Positions 26,262 through 35,352 of a DNA stretch of 64,000 nucleotides are shown here, one piece after another (the stretch's first letter is position 1; every line of letters starts with the position of its first letter). Source of the DNA: Pedobacter ureilyticus. GTDB taxonomy: Bacteria > Bacteroidota > Bacteroidia > Sphingobacteriales > Sphingobacteriaceae. The translations under genes and the position numbers were made by a program. Where the stretch lies: positions 93,501 through 157,500 of the forward strand of contig NZ_SSHJ01000010.1 in assembly GCF_005925345.1 (NCBI RefSeq), in the 5' to 3' direction. The notes under the pieces were generated by a model, which was not told the origin of the DNA, searched no databases, and worked only from the letters and a program-made list of their open reading frames with translations.

Positions 26262-26289
26262 CCATCGCTAAATATTAACTGTAAAAAAG

Positions 26290-29202
26290 ATGAACAAAAA
26301 AATTACACTACTAGCGGCGTGTATTTTTAGTTTCATGAGTTATGTCATGGGACAAGAGATTACAATCGCAGGTCAAGTAAAAGATCAACAAGGTCTGCCT
26401 CTACCAGGGGTTTCAGTGAGAGTTAAGGGCACTAGTCTTGGGGCATCAACAGAAGCAAATGGAGCTTATAAGTTGAAAGCAAAAGCCGATGCCATACTTA
26501 CTTTTTCATTTATAGGTTTCAAAACTATTGAGCAGCCTATCAACAACAGAACTACCATTAACGTAACACTTGCCGAAGACGACAACAAACTTAACGAGGT
26601 TGTGGTAGTTGGGTACGGTACAACCACCAAGAAGGATTTAACTACTGCCGTTGTTTCTGTATCAGCAAAGGATTTAGAAAATCAACCCATTACCAATCCG
26701 TTACAAGCCATACAAGGTAGAGCTGCGGGGGTACAAGTAACATCTCAATCTGGTAAACCAGGATCTGGGATAGCCATCAGCATTCGTGGTAATACCTCCA
26801 TTACGGCTTCTAACAGTCCCTTATATGTAATTGATGGGGTTACTTCTCGAGATGCTAGTTTCTTAAATGCCAACGACATCGAAACGATGACCATTTTAAA
26901 AGATGCATCTGCTGCAGCTATTTATGGTTCTAGCGGTGCTAATGGGGTGGTTTTAATTACAACCAAGAAAGGTTCTGCTAATAAGGTACAAGTGGGATTC
27001 AATGCTTTTACCGGTTTTTCTAACTTTTGGCAAACTCAAGATGTGCTGAATAGAGACCAATACATTGCTTTGATGACCGAATTGGGTTATAGTAGTTTTG
27101 GTGGCAGCGAAAATACAGACTGGCAAGAAGAAACATTTGGTACAGGAACTCAAAACCAGTATCAAGTATCACTATCTGGCGGTGTAAAAGGTGGTCAATA
27201 CTATTTCTCTACTGGTTATCAACAAGATAAAGGGGTAGTAGCTCCAGCAAAGTTAGATCGCATTACCGCTAACTTTAATGGTTCTCAAAACCTAACCCCT
27301 TGGCTAAAATTAACGGGTAACGCCATTCTTACTTCAAGCAAATCTATTGATGTTGGCGATAACAGTAGCGTATCTCGTGGGGGTGTTATTTTAGGGGCAT
27401 TAACCACGCCTCCAACAATTGGTATTTTTGAACCTAATGGCCAGTACACCACTATTCCAAACGCTGGCGGGTGGGACAATCCATTGGCCTTAGCTTTTGG
27501 TTCTAATAACTTAAACCGAAATTTTAGATTTATTGGTGCATTTGGTGCGCAGGTGAATTTCACTAAAGATTTGTACTTTAAATCTACCATTAGTACTAAT
27601 TCCAATAAGAATTTCTATCGCTACTTTACCGATAACTTTTTAACCACTTACGGACGTCAAGAGCGTGGTGTTTATCGTGATAACACTACTAATGATCATG
27701 TTTGGCTAAACGAAAACATCTTAAACTACACCAAAAACGTGGGTAAAAATGCGTTTACGGCAACGGGAGGTTACACCATACAAGCGTCAGATTGGAAGTA
27801 CAACAACAATGAACTTACCCGATTTTTCGATACCTCTGGCAATCCAATAGAGCCTTCGGTAGCATTAACCCTTCCTCAGCGTGCGCAATGGAGCAAACGC
27901 TCTTACTTGGCTCGTATTACTTATGCTTACGATAATAAATACCTTTTCAGTTCTAACTTTAGGGCCGATGGTTCTTCTAGGTTTGCGAAGGAAAATCGTT
28001 TCGGTTACTTCCCTTCTGTATCTGCTGGATGGAGAATTTCTGCTGAGAACTTTATGAAAGATAGCAAAAGCATTAATGATTTGAAACTTCGTGGAAGCTG
28101 GGGTAAAGTAGGTAACGATGAAGGAATTGGAGACTACGCTTACATGAAATTATACAGCATAAATGCCCAAGGTGATTATAACTTGCAAAACCCAGCCAAT
28201 GATGATTTATCGTGGGAAAAAACCACGCAGACCAACATTGGTTTAGACTTAACCATGTTTAACAACCGCTTAACTTTTACTGCCGATGCTTATTTAAAGA
28301 AAACTAACGACCTATTAATTAACGTACAATTAGCTCCGTCTTCTACTTTCAGTAGCCAGGCCTATAATGTAGGTGCAATGGAAAATAGAGGTTTAGAATT
28401 TATGCTATCAACTAAGAATGTTGATCGTGAAAAATTCAAATGGACTACCGATCTTAATTTCTCACTTAACCGAAATAAAGTGACAAGTTTGGGTACCACC
28501 ACTCAATCTTTAGATTTTGCAGGTATTTACGAACGTGATGCAGCAGTTAGAATTGTCACTGGCCGCCCGTTGGGCAGTTTTTATGGGTATGTATTTACAG
28601 GTGTAAACCCGGCCACGGGAGCCGCTCAATATGCAGACACCAACAACAATGGCATTACAGGTTCGGCAGACCCTGCTGATAGAACTTTTATTGGTTCGGC
28701 ACAGCCTAATTTTACTTATGGTTTAACCAATAATTTAACTTTTGGCAACTGGAATTTCAACTTCTTTTTCCAAGGGGTGCAGGGTAACCAGTTATTTAAT
28801 GCTTCTAGAATTGACTTAGAAGGAATGTTCGATTCTAAAAATCAATCGGCTGCGGTGTTAGATAGATGGACTGCGCCAGGTCAAATTACAAATGTTCCTA
28901 AAGCTTTATTTCAAAGCTCAGAAAACTCTTTAACTTCTAGCCGCTTTGTAGAGGATGCTTCTTATTTGCGTTTAAAAACTGCAACCTTATCGTACAGCTT
29001 TGGTTCTGCCGCTTTAACTAAATTGAAGATGAGCAAGTTAACCTTGTTTGCTACGGGTTACAACATATTCACTTTTACCAAATACTCTGGTTTAGATCCA
29101 GAGGTAAATGTAAACTCGGCGAATGGCCCAGCTATGGGAGTTGATTACGGTACTTACCCACAATCAAGAAGTTTCTTGTTCGGTATTAATGTTGGATTTT
29201 AA
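26290..29202 (+). CDS. SusC/RagA-type TonB-dependent outer-membrane glycan transporter
   Basis: 970 residues. Signal peptide (about 1-21), then a carboxypeptidase-regulatory-like domain (VSGQVKD-type segment AGQVKDQQGLPLPGVSVRVKGT), the SusC box LNEVVVVGYGT, a plug domain (GVQVTSQSGKPGSGIAISIRG, VIDGV, ILKDASAAAIYGSSGANGVV) and a beta-barrel ending in an aromatic C-terminus (FLFGINVGF). It imports oligosaccharides across the outer membrane with the SusD partner encoded 11 bases downstream. No DISM-type or anti-sigma N-terminal extension is present, so control is likely by the upstream gene. Confidence 0.96.
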   Translation: MNKKITLLAACIFSFMSYVMGQEITIAGQVKDQQGLPLPGVSVRVKGTSLGASTEANGAYKLKAKADAILTFSFIGFKTIEQPINNRTTINVTLAEDDNKLNEVVVVGYGTTTKKDLTTAVVSVSAKDLENQPITNPLQAIQGRAAGVQVTSQSGKPGSGIAISIRGNTSITASNSPLYVIDGVTSRDASFLNANDIETMTILKDASAAAIYGSSGANGVVLITTKKGSANKVQVGFNAFTGFSNFWQTQDVLNRDQYIALMTELGYSSFGGSENTDWQEETFGTGTQNQYQVSLSGGVKGGQYYFSTGYQQDKGVVAPAKLDRITANFNGSQNLTPWLKLTGNAILTSSKSIDVGDNSSVSRGGVILGALTTPPTIGIFEPNGQYTTIPNAGGWDNPLALAFGSNNLNRNFRFIGAFGAQVNFTKDLYFKSTISTNSNKNFYRYFTDNFLTTYGRQERGVYRDNTTNDHVWLNENILNYTKNVGKNAFTATGGYTIQASDWKYNNNELTRFFDTSGNPIEPSVALTLPQRAQWSKRSYLARITYAYDNKYLFSSNFRADGSSRFAKENRFGYFPSVSAGWRISAENFMKDSKSINDLKLRGSWGKVGNDEGIGDYAYMKLYSINAQGDYNLQNPANDDLSWEKTTQTNIGLDLTMFNNRLTFTADAYLKKTNDLLINVQLAPSSTFSSQAYNVGAMENRGLEFMLSTKNVDREKFKWTTDLNFSLNRNKVTSLGTTTQSLDFAGIYERDAAVRIVTGRPLGSFYGYVFTGVNPATGAAQYADTNNNGITGSADPADRTFIGSAQPNFTYGLTNNLTFGNWNFNFFFQGVQGNQLFNASRIDLEGMFDSKNQSAAVLDRWTAPGQITNVPKALFQSSENSLTSSRFVEDASYLRLKTATLSYSFGSAALTKLKMSKLTLFATGYNIFTFTKYSGLDPEVNVNSANGPAMGVDYGTYPQSRSFLFGINVGF

Positions 29203-29213
29203 GATTTAAAGAG

Positions 29214-30629
29214 ATGAAACTAAATAAATATACTTTAGTAGCAATTGCAGCAGCGGCCTTTGGCTTGCAAAGCTGTAAAAAAGATTTCCTAGATAAACAG
29301 CCCTTTAACCAGGCAACTGCCGATGTGGCGTTTACTACCGCAGCTGGAGCCGAGAAACTGATGTCTGGGGTTTACGGTGGAATGTATAACGACTACCACA
29401 TTTGGGATTACATGATTAACGGCGATGTTACGGCAGATAATGCCTATGCTGGTGGCGATAATCCAGCAAATATTCAGATTGATTTATTTACCACTAACGC
29501 TACCAATGGAAACGTAGGACGCGATTGGGGCGGCTTGTACTCGAACATTAAAAATGCCAATGAAGTACTAGAAAATGTACCTAACATTCAGGATGCAGCT
29601 TTAGATGCAGGTGGCAGAAGAGCACAAATGATTGGAGAAGCAAAAGCGTTGAGAGCTTATTTCTATTTCCATTTGGTTCGTTTATGGGGGGCTGTGCCGC
29701 TGGTTCTAAAATCGCCTACTAGTTTAGAGGAAATGCAAAAACCACGTTCTACGGTAGATCAGGTTTATGCACAAATTATTAAAGATTTGGAAGAGGCCTT
29801 ACCAGATGTACGTACAACCGCTCCTAACAAGGGCTTCATTACCAAGGGTGTGGTAAATGCTTTATTGGCGAAGGTTTACGCCTCTAAGCCAACTCCAGAT
29901 TGGACAAAAGTAAACCAATATGCCGATGCAGTAATTGCTGGAGGCTATGCTCCCCTATCAAATTTTGACCATCTGTTTGATGGCGCACACAAGAATAACT
30001 CCGAATCTATTTGGGAAATGCAGTACGACGGGTGGGGTGGGCCCACTGGTCGTGGTAACTGGATGACAAGTGTAATTGTTGGTTCTGGCTGGAAACGTTT
30101 CTGTACGCCAACCAATGATTTGGTAGCAGCTTTTGATGCAGAAGGTGATGTGATCCGCAAGGCTTCTAGTATTTCATTTAAGAACGTTTCCACAGAAGGA
30201 TGGTCTGATGATTATTGGAGCAAGTCTAATTATCCATTCATCAATAAATACCGTAATGATGATTTGGCTAATTCTTACATTATTCGCTTAGCAGACATCA
30301 AATTGTTAAAAGCAGAAGCGTTGAATGAATTAACAGCAACCGGTTGGTCGGCAGCTAAAACCATTGTAGATGAAATTAGACTGCGTGTAAACTTGGGCGG
30401 CACACCAGCAAACAGTCAGGCGGCAATGCGTTTGGCCATAGAAAAAGAGCGCAGATTAGAACTCGCTTTCGAAGGCCACCGTTGGTTCGATTTGTTACGT
30501 ACCAATCGTGCTGTTGCAGTAATGAATGCACAAAGAGATGGTAATGGGGCATTGTTGTACAATATTTCTAATGCAAACTTGTTATTTCCAATTCCGCAAG
30601 CAGAGCGTGACCGCAACCCTAACTTATAG
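29214..30629 (+). CDS. SusD/RagB-type glycan-binding lipoprotein
   Basis: 471 residues. Lipobox GLQSC (Cys21) and DFLDKQPFNQAT are typical SusD starts. Further motifs: GEAKALRAYFYFHLVRLWG, NALLAKVYAS, IRLADIKLLKAEALNEL and ERRLELAFEGHRWFDLLRT, and the C-terminal LLFPIPQAERDRNPNL. It caps the SusC barrel on the cell surface and binds glycan. It is at the short end of the family. No separate surface glycan-binding protein gene follows it. Confidence 0.96.
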   Translation: MKLNKYTLVAIAAAAFGLQSCKKDFLDKQPFNQATADVAFTTAAGAEKLMSGVYGGMYNDYHIWDYMINGDVTADNAYAGGDNPANIQIDLFTTNATNGNVGRDWGGLYSNIKNANEVLENVPNIQDAALDAGGRRAQMIGEAKALRAYFYFHLVRLWGAVPLVLKSPTSLEEMQKPRSTVDQVYAQIIKDLEEALPDVRTTAPNKGFITKGVVNALLAKVYASKPTPDWTKVNQYADAVIAGGYAPLSNFDHLFDGAHKNNSESIWEMQYDGWGGPTGRGNWMTSVIVGSGWKRFCTPTNDLVAAFDAEGDVIRKASSISFKNVSTEGWSDDYWSKSNYPFINKYRNDDLANSYIIRLADIKLLKAEALNELTATGWSAAKTIVDEIRLRVNLGGTPANSQAAMRLAIEKERRLELAFEGHRWFDLLRTNRAVAVMNAQRDGNGALLYNISNANLLFPIPQAERDRNPNL

Positions 30630-30639
30630 GTGAAGATTA

Positions 30640-30667
30640 TAGTATGGGTACTTTGTTGCCCATACTA
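30640..30667 (+). promoter_or_regulatory. Hairpin after susD
   Basis: TAGTATGGG (30640-30648) pairs with CCCATACTA (30659-30667) around a 10-base loop, 11 bases past the susD stop. No T-tract follows, so an RNA-stabilising or partial-termination role is more likely than a full terminator. Confidence 0.5.
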
Positions 30668-30694
30668 CAATACTACTACAAGGCAATGTTTTTT

Positions 30695-30781
30695 AAGCGT
30701 ATTAGGAAATGTTTATTAAACGTTGAAAAGCTATTCTATAGCTTAATTTGGTCGGTTTTCGAAAGTGTTTTAAGCGTATCA
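30695..30781 (+). promoter_or_regulatory. Two more copies of the AAGCGTATYA motif, before the GH3 gene
   Basis: AAGCGTATTA at 30695-30704 and AAGCGTATCA at 30772-30781, each preceded by a T-run and a GTGT- or ATGT-type stretch, 77 bases apart. They resemble the pair upstream of susC. Suggests that the enzyme genes have a second point of control by the same factor. Confidence 0.45.
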
Positions 30782-30835
30782 TACTTATATCGCCTTCCGC
30801 TCTAGATGAGGTTTAACGCTCACTGCACTTTTATT

Positions 30836-30844
30836 AAAGGAGGT
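30836..30844 (+). promoter_or_regulatory. Strong Shine-Dalgarno sequence with no start codon in position
   Basis: AAAGGAGGT at 30836-30844 is a full anti-SD match, rare in this phylum, but it is 47 bases before the GH3 ATG. No ATG, GTG or TTG follows at a normal distance; only CTG at 30848 does, opening a 15-codon frame that ends in TGA overlapping the GH3 ATG. A standby site or leader peptide is possible. Confidence 0.35.
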
Positions 30845-30891
30845 TAACTGCTTATTTTTAAGGCATCAAATCACCTAAAATACACATATAT

Positions 30892-33207
30892 ATGAACATT
30901 AAAAATTTTAGTTTAGCGCTTGTTCTTGTTTTAGCCGGTACTTCCGTTTTTGCACAACAGAAAATGAGCAAAGAAGCTATCAATAAAAAAGTTGATGCGT
31001 TGCTAGCCAAAATGACCATTGAAGAAAAAGTAGGTCAAATGGCTCAAATTACTTTAGACGTAATTGGAAAAGGTAAAGATAGATACACTAGCGATGAGCC
31101 TTTTTCTTTAGATAAAAAAGAAACCGAAAAAGCTTTGCTACAATATCATATTGGTTCGGTGCTTAACACATCAAATAATAGGGCCAGAACTCCTCAGGTT
31201 TGGTACAACATCATCAACGAAATTCAAAATGTAGCCCTTAAACAAGGGAAAAATAAAATCCCCGTAATTTATGGAGTTGACGAAGTTCACGGTGCTACCT
31301 ACACTGCCGGTGCAACCATGTTCCCGCAACAGATTGGTCAGGCGGCAACTTTTAACCGAGCTTTGGTTAAAGAAGGAGCTAGCATCACTGCTTACGAAAC
31401 CCGTGCAAGTGCCATTCCTTGGAACTTCTCTCCTATTTTAGATTTAGGTGCCGATCCTCGTTTCCCTCGTCAATGGGAAAGTTTCGGAGAAGATCCATAT
31501 TTAGTTTCGCAATTAGGTGTACAAATGATTAAAGGTTTAGAAGGCGACGATAACGACGTTTCTAATCCTTTTAAAGTAGCTTCTTCTATCAAGCACTTTT
31601 TGGGCTATCAGGTTCCTGTTTCTGGTAAAGATAGAACGCCAGCCATCATTTCTGATCAAGCTTTGAGAGAATACCATTTGCCGGCTTTTAAAGCAGCGAT
31701 AGATGCTGGTGCAAAAACCATCATGATCAACTCTGGCCTAATCAATGGCGTGCCAGTGCATGCCAACTACAAAATACTGACCAGGTTATTGAGAGAAGAG
31801 TTAGGCTTTAAAGGCTTGGTAGTAACCGATTGGGGCGATATTGAAAATTTGCACAAACGAGATCGCGTAGCTAAAAACAATAAAGAAGCTGTAATGATGG
31901 CCATCAACGCAGGTATCGACATGTCGATGATTGCTTACAACTACGAGCCTTTCTGCGATGATTTAGTTGCTTTGGTGAAAGAAGGCAAGGTAAAGCAATC
32001 TCGCATTGATGATGCAGTAAGAAATATCTTAAAGGTTAAATATGAATTGGGTTTATTCGAAAAACCTGTGACACACATTAAAGATTATCCCAAGTTTGGA
32101 AGTAAAGAATTTGAAAATGCGGCTTATCAAACAGCGGCAGAATCGATCACTTTATTGAAGAATACGAACCATACTTTGCCTTTGAGTAAAACCGCAAAAG
32201 TTTTGGTTACTGGTCCAAACGCAAATTCGATGAGGACTTTAAATGGAGCTTGGACCTACTCATGGCAAGGCGAAAAAGTAGAAGAATTTGCCGCAAAATA
32301 CAATACCATTGTCAAAGCAATCCAAAACAAAGTCGGTGCAGCTAACGTAACTTATTTGCCCGGTGTAAGCTATAAAATGGATGGCAAATATTTCGAAGAT
32401 TTCGCTGACAAAATGGACGAAACCATCGCAGCAGCTAAAAATGCAGACGTAATTGTGCTTTGTTTAGGCGAAAACACTTACACAGAAACGCCGGGTAATT
32501 TAAGCGATTTGTACATCTCTGATTTGCAAACCGAATTGGCCAAAAAATTAGCTGCCACAGGTAAAACCATTGTGTTAGTTTTAAACGAAGGTCGTCCTAG
32601 GGTAATTAGCAAGTTTGAGAAAAATATGAGCGCTATTTTGCAAAGTTATTTACCGGGTAATTTTGGTGGCGACGCTATTGCAGATGTATTGTATGGTGAT
32701 GTTAATCCTTCTGGAAAACTACCTTACACTTATCCTCAATTTCCAAACGCTCTATTCACTTATTACCACAAACCATCGGAGTCTAGAGAAACTACAGAAG
32801 GGGTTTACAATTACGATGCAGATTACAATCCGCAATATGTTTTTGGACACGGTTTAAGCTATACCACTTTTTCTTATAGCGATATCAAATTAAGTAGCAA
32901 TACCTTAAAAAAAGGTGAAACCTTAGACATTAATGTAAAGGTAAGTAACACAGGCAAAGTAGCCGGAAAAGAAAGTGTGTTGCTTTACATTTCTGACTTG
33001 GTAGCGAGCGAGATCAGTCCTGATGTAAAACGTTTAAGAGGCTTCGAAAAAATTGATTTGAAAGCCGGCGAAACCAAGACCGTCACTTTCAAAATTAAAC
33101 CAGAAGATATTGCTTATATAAATGCTGATTTGGTAAAAACTACCGGAGAAGGCGAGTTCACTATCCAGTTGGGAAACAAAAAGGTGAACTTTAATTACAC
33201 ACCCTAA
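30892..33207 (+). CDS. GH3 beta-glucosidase
   Basis: 771 residues. Signal peptide (about 1-21). GH3 N-terminal barrel with YGVDEVHGA, KHFLGY (K234, H235) and the nucleophile D313 in VVTDWGD; C-terminal alpha/beta domain (GPNANSMRTLNGAW) and a fibronectin-III-like domain (about 675-765). It should remove glucose from the non-reducing end of beta-linked glucans in the periplasm. It is followed 12 bases later by a GH30 gene, forming a two-gene unit. Similar to the BglX type. Linkage preference is inferred from the partner. Confidence 0.94.
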   Translation: MNIKNFSLALVLVLAGTSVFAQQKMSKEAINKKVDALLAKMTIEEKVGQMAQITLDVIGKGKDRYTSDEPFSLDKKETEKALLQYHIGSVLNTSNNRARTPQVWYNIINEIQNVALKQGKNKIPVIYGVDEVHGATYTAGATMFPQQIGQAATFNRALVKEGASITAYETRASAIPWNFSPILDLGADPRFPRQWESFGEDPYLVSQLGVQMIKGLEGDDNDVSNPFKVASSIKHFLGYQVPVSGKDRTPAIISDQALREYHLPAFKAAIDAGAKTIMINSGLINGVPVHANYKILTRLLREELGFKGLVVTDWGDIENLHKRDRVAKNNKEAVMMAINAGIDMSMIAYNYEPFCDDLVALVKEGKVKQSRIDDAVRNILKVKYELGLFEKPVTHIKDYPKFGSKEFENAAYQTAAESITLLKNTNHTLPLSKTAKVLVTGPNANSMRTLNGAWTYSWQGEKVEEFAAKYNTIVKAIQNKVGAANVTYLPGVSYKMDGKYFEDFADKMDETIAAAKNADVIVLCLGENTYTETPGNLSDLYISDLQTELAKKLAATGKTIVLVLNEGRPRVISKFEKNMSAILQSYLPGNFGGDAIADVLYGDVNPSGKLPYTYPQFPNALFTYYHKPSESRETTEGVYNYDADYNPQYVFGHGLSYTTFSYSDIKLSSNTLKKGETLDINVKVSNTGKVAGKESVLLYISDLVASEISPDVKRLRGFEKIDLKAGETKTVTFKIKPEDIAYINADLVKTTGEGEFTIQLGNKKVNFNYTP

Positions 33208-33219
33208 AATAGGATCGAA

Positions 33220-34641
33220 ATGAAGAGAGTTATAGTGAGTTACGTAGCGTGTGCTGTTTTGTTGGCTTCTTGTGCCAGTAAGAAAGGTCAAACGATAAAC
33301 AATGCCCAAACCAATAGCGATGTTGCTTTTTGGATGACCAAAGGCGATAGATCAGTATTGTTGCAAAAACAAGATGTAGCTTTAAATTTTGGTACCGCGG
33401 CAAATACACACAAAACAATAACCGTTGATGAAAACCAAACCTACCAAAGTATTGATGGATTTGGCTACACCTTAACTGGCGGTAGTGCTACCTTGATTAA
33501 CCAATTGCCAGAAAAGGAAAAAGATGCTTTGTTGAAAGAACTTTTCTCTACAGAAGGAAATGCCATTGGTGTAAGCTATTTGCGGGTAAGTATTGGTGCG
33601 TCTGATTTAAGTGCGAAGGTTTTTACTTATAACGAACTACCCGCTGGTGAAACAGACGTAAATATGGAGCGTTTCTCAATTGCAGAAGAAATGACTGATT
33701 TGGTTCCGGTGCTGAAGAAAATTTTAACCATTAATCCGAGCATTAAAATTTTAGGTTCACCATGGACACCACCAACTTGGATGAAGACCAATAAAGCCTA
33801 CAAAGGCGGAAGTTTATTGCCCGAGTTTTATCAAGCTTATGCCAAATATTTTGTAAAATATATTGAAGCCATGAAAGCACAAGGCATAACAATTGATGCA
33901 ATTACAATACAAAATGAGCCTTTGCACCCGGGCAATACGCCTAGCTTGTTAATGCTGGCCGATGAACAGGCAAAGTTCATTAAAACTGCTTTGGGGCCTG
34001 CTTTCCAAAAGGCTGGTGTCAAGACCAAAATCATTCTTTACGACCATAATGCCGATCGTCCAGATTACCCAATGAGTATTTTGGCCGATGCTGAAGCCAG
34101 TAAATATGTAGATGGCTCTGCATTTCACTTATATGGTGGTAAAATTGATGCTTTGAGCGAAGTTCATAATGCTTACCCAGATAAACACCTCTATTTTACA
34201 GAGCAGTGGGTTGGTGGTCCGGGTAACTTTCCGGAAGATTTGAAATGGCATGTAAGTACATTGATTGTGGGTGCCACTAGGAACTGGAGTAGAAACGTGT
34301 TAGAGTGGAACTTAGCAGCAGATGCAAACTATAATCCGCACACGCCAGATGGTGGTTGTACCAATTGCTTAGGTGCATTAACTATCGCTCCAGCGGTAAC
34401 TCGTAATGTAGCCTACTACATTATCGGTCATGCTTCTAAATTTGTGAGACCAGGCTCGGTTAGAATTGGTTCTTCTTCAGATAATACCTTAAGCAATGTG
34501 GCTTTTAAAACGCCAGATGGTAAAAAAGCGTTGATTGTGATGAACAACAGCAATACAGATCAGACTTTTAACATTAGCGATAAAGGTAAAATAGCAACAC
34601 CGACTTTGCCAGCAGGCGCTGCGGCTACCTTTGTCTGGTAA
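33220..34641 (+). CDS. GH30-family endo-glucanase lipoprotein (glucosylceramidase fold)
   Basis: 473 residues. Lipobox LLASC (Cys18) suggests outer-membrane attachment. The GH30 barrel has GFGYTLTGGSA, SPWTPPTWMKTN, acid/base E233 in TIQNEP and nucleophile E328 in YFTEQW. A C-terminal beta domain follows (KFVRPGSVRIGSS). GH30 subfamily 3 members of Bacteroidota are endo-beta-1,6-glucanases. With the preceding GH3 and SusCD, this fits a beta-1,6-glucan system; glucocerebrosidase or xylanase activities are other options in the wider family. Confidence 0.92.
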   Translation: MKRVIVSYVACAVLLASCASKKGQTINNAQTNSDVAFWMTKGDRSVLLQKQDVALNFGTAANTHKTITVDENQTYQSIDGFGYTLTGGSATLINQLPEKEKDALLKELFSTEGNAIGVSYLRVSIGASDLSAKVFTYNELPAGETDVNMERFSIAEEMTDLVPVLKKILTINPSIKILGSPWTPPTWMKTNKAYKGGSLLPEFYQAYAKYFVKYIEAMKAQGITIDAITIQNEPLHPGNTPSLLMLADEQAKFIKTALGPAFQKAGVKTKIILYDHNADRPDYPMSILADAEASKYVDGSAFHLYGGKIDALSEVHNAYPDKHLYFTEQWVGGPGNFPEDLKWHVSTLIVGATRNWSRNVLEWNLAADANYNPHTPDGGCTNCLGALTIAPAVTRNVAYYIIGHASKFVRPGSVRIGSSSDNTLSNVAFKTPDGKKALIVMNNSNTDQTFNISDKGKIATPTLPAGAAATFVW

Positions 34642-34678
34642 AAAATATCTTCCTAGTTTATATTTGATTGAATAAGTT

Positions 34679-34707
34679 AACCCTGCGAAAGCGGGGTTTT
34701 CTTTTTT
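34679..34707 (+). terminator. Rho-independent terminator after the GH30 gene
   Basis: AACCCTGC and GCGGGGTT form an eight-pair stem with one G-U, loop GAAA, then TTTTCTTTTTT. It is 38 bases past the GH30 stop and marks the end of the glycan locus. Confidence 0.85.
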
Positions 34708-34751
34708 GTAGGCAGCGCAGTTTATTTTATTCCCGTTTATTAGCCATAAGT

Positions 34752-34998
34752 GATATAAAAGTAGGTTATTTAATTCGACAGCCTTGCTTAGCATTCTCGT
34801 CATTCCCGCGTAGGCGGGAATCTTAAAGCGATTAATTGGTGTTGATCTCGTTGGCAGATGCTGAAGTGAATTTACAGGTATTATTGCTCTTCGGAGTTTG
34901 TAACTCCGAAGCCTTATCATAGGATCTGTGATCCGAATAATAAAAGATTGCAAACCCTTGGTTAAAAAGTTCGACATTACAAATGTCGAACAGCGTGG
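34752..34998. repeat. Palindrome-rich repeat, copy 1 (247 bp)
   Basis: First of three tandem copies. It contains CATTCCCGCGTAGGCGGGAA, then consecutive small palindromes. P1 at 34889-34911 has arms CTTCGGAGTT / AACTCCGAAG; P2 at 34922-34934 has arms GGATC / GATCC; P3 near 34944-34959 is degenerate; P4 at 34969-34991 has arms GTTCGACATT / AATGTCGAAC. All have three-base loops. No gene is supported here. Confidence 0.9.
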
Positions 34999-35352
34999 GA
35001 TATAAAAGTCGGTGATTTAATTCGGCAGCCTTGCTTAGCATTCGCGTCATTCCCGCATAGGCGGGAATCTTAAAGCGATTAATTGGTGTTGATCTCGTTG
35101 GCAGATGCTGAAGTGAATTTACAGGTATTATTGCTCTTCGGAGTTTGTAACTCCGAAGCCTTATCATAGGATCTGTGATCCGAATAATAAAAGATTGCAA
35201 ACCCTTCGTTAAAAAGAGGCTGTCTCAAAATTCAGTCGTCATCTCGAACCCTAGAGAGAGATCCTATCCAGAAGTACTTCTGAAAAAGATTTCTCCTCCT
35301 TCGATCGTCGAAAGGACGGCACTATTTTACTTTTGAGACAGCCTCAGCGTGG
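34999..35352. repeat. Palindrome-rich repeat, copy 2, with 130-bp insert
   Basis: Second copy. It is 354 bases long because the 23-base P4 palindrome is missing and a 130-base inverted-repeat element (35216-35345) stands exactly in its place: 247 - 23 + 130 = 354. Bases on both sides (AAAAA and AGCGTGG) are those that flank P4 in copy 1. Confidence 0.9.
35216..35345. mobile_element. 130-bp MITE-like element
   Basis: Terminal inverted repeats GAGGCTGTCTCAAAA (35216-35230) and TTTTGAGACAGCCTC (35331-35345), 15 bp, perfect. No coding capacity. No target duplication is visible; instead it replaces a 23-base palindrome. It probably depends on a transposase elsewhere; the GGCTGTCTC ends resemble termini of IS5- or IS4-like elements, which is a guess. 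Confidence 0.75.
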
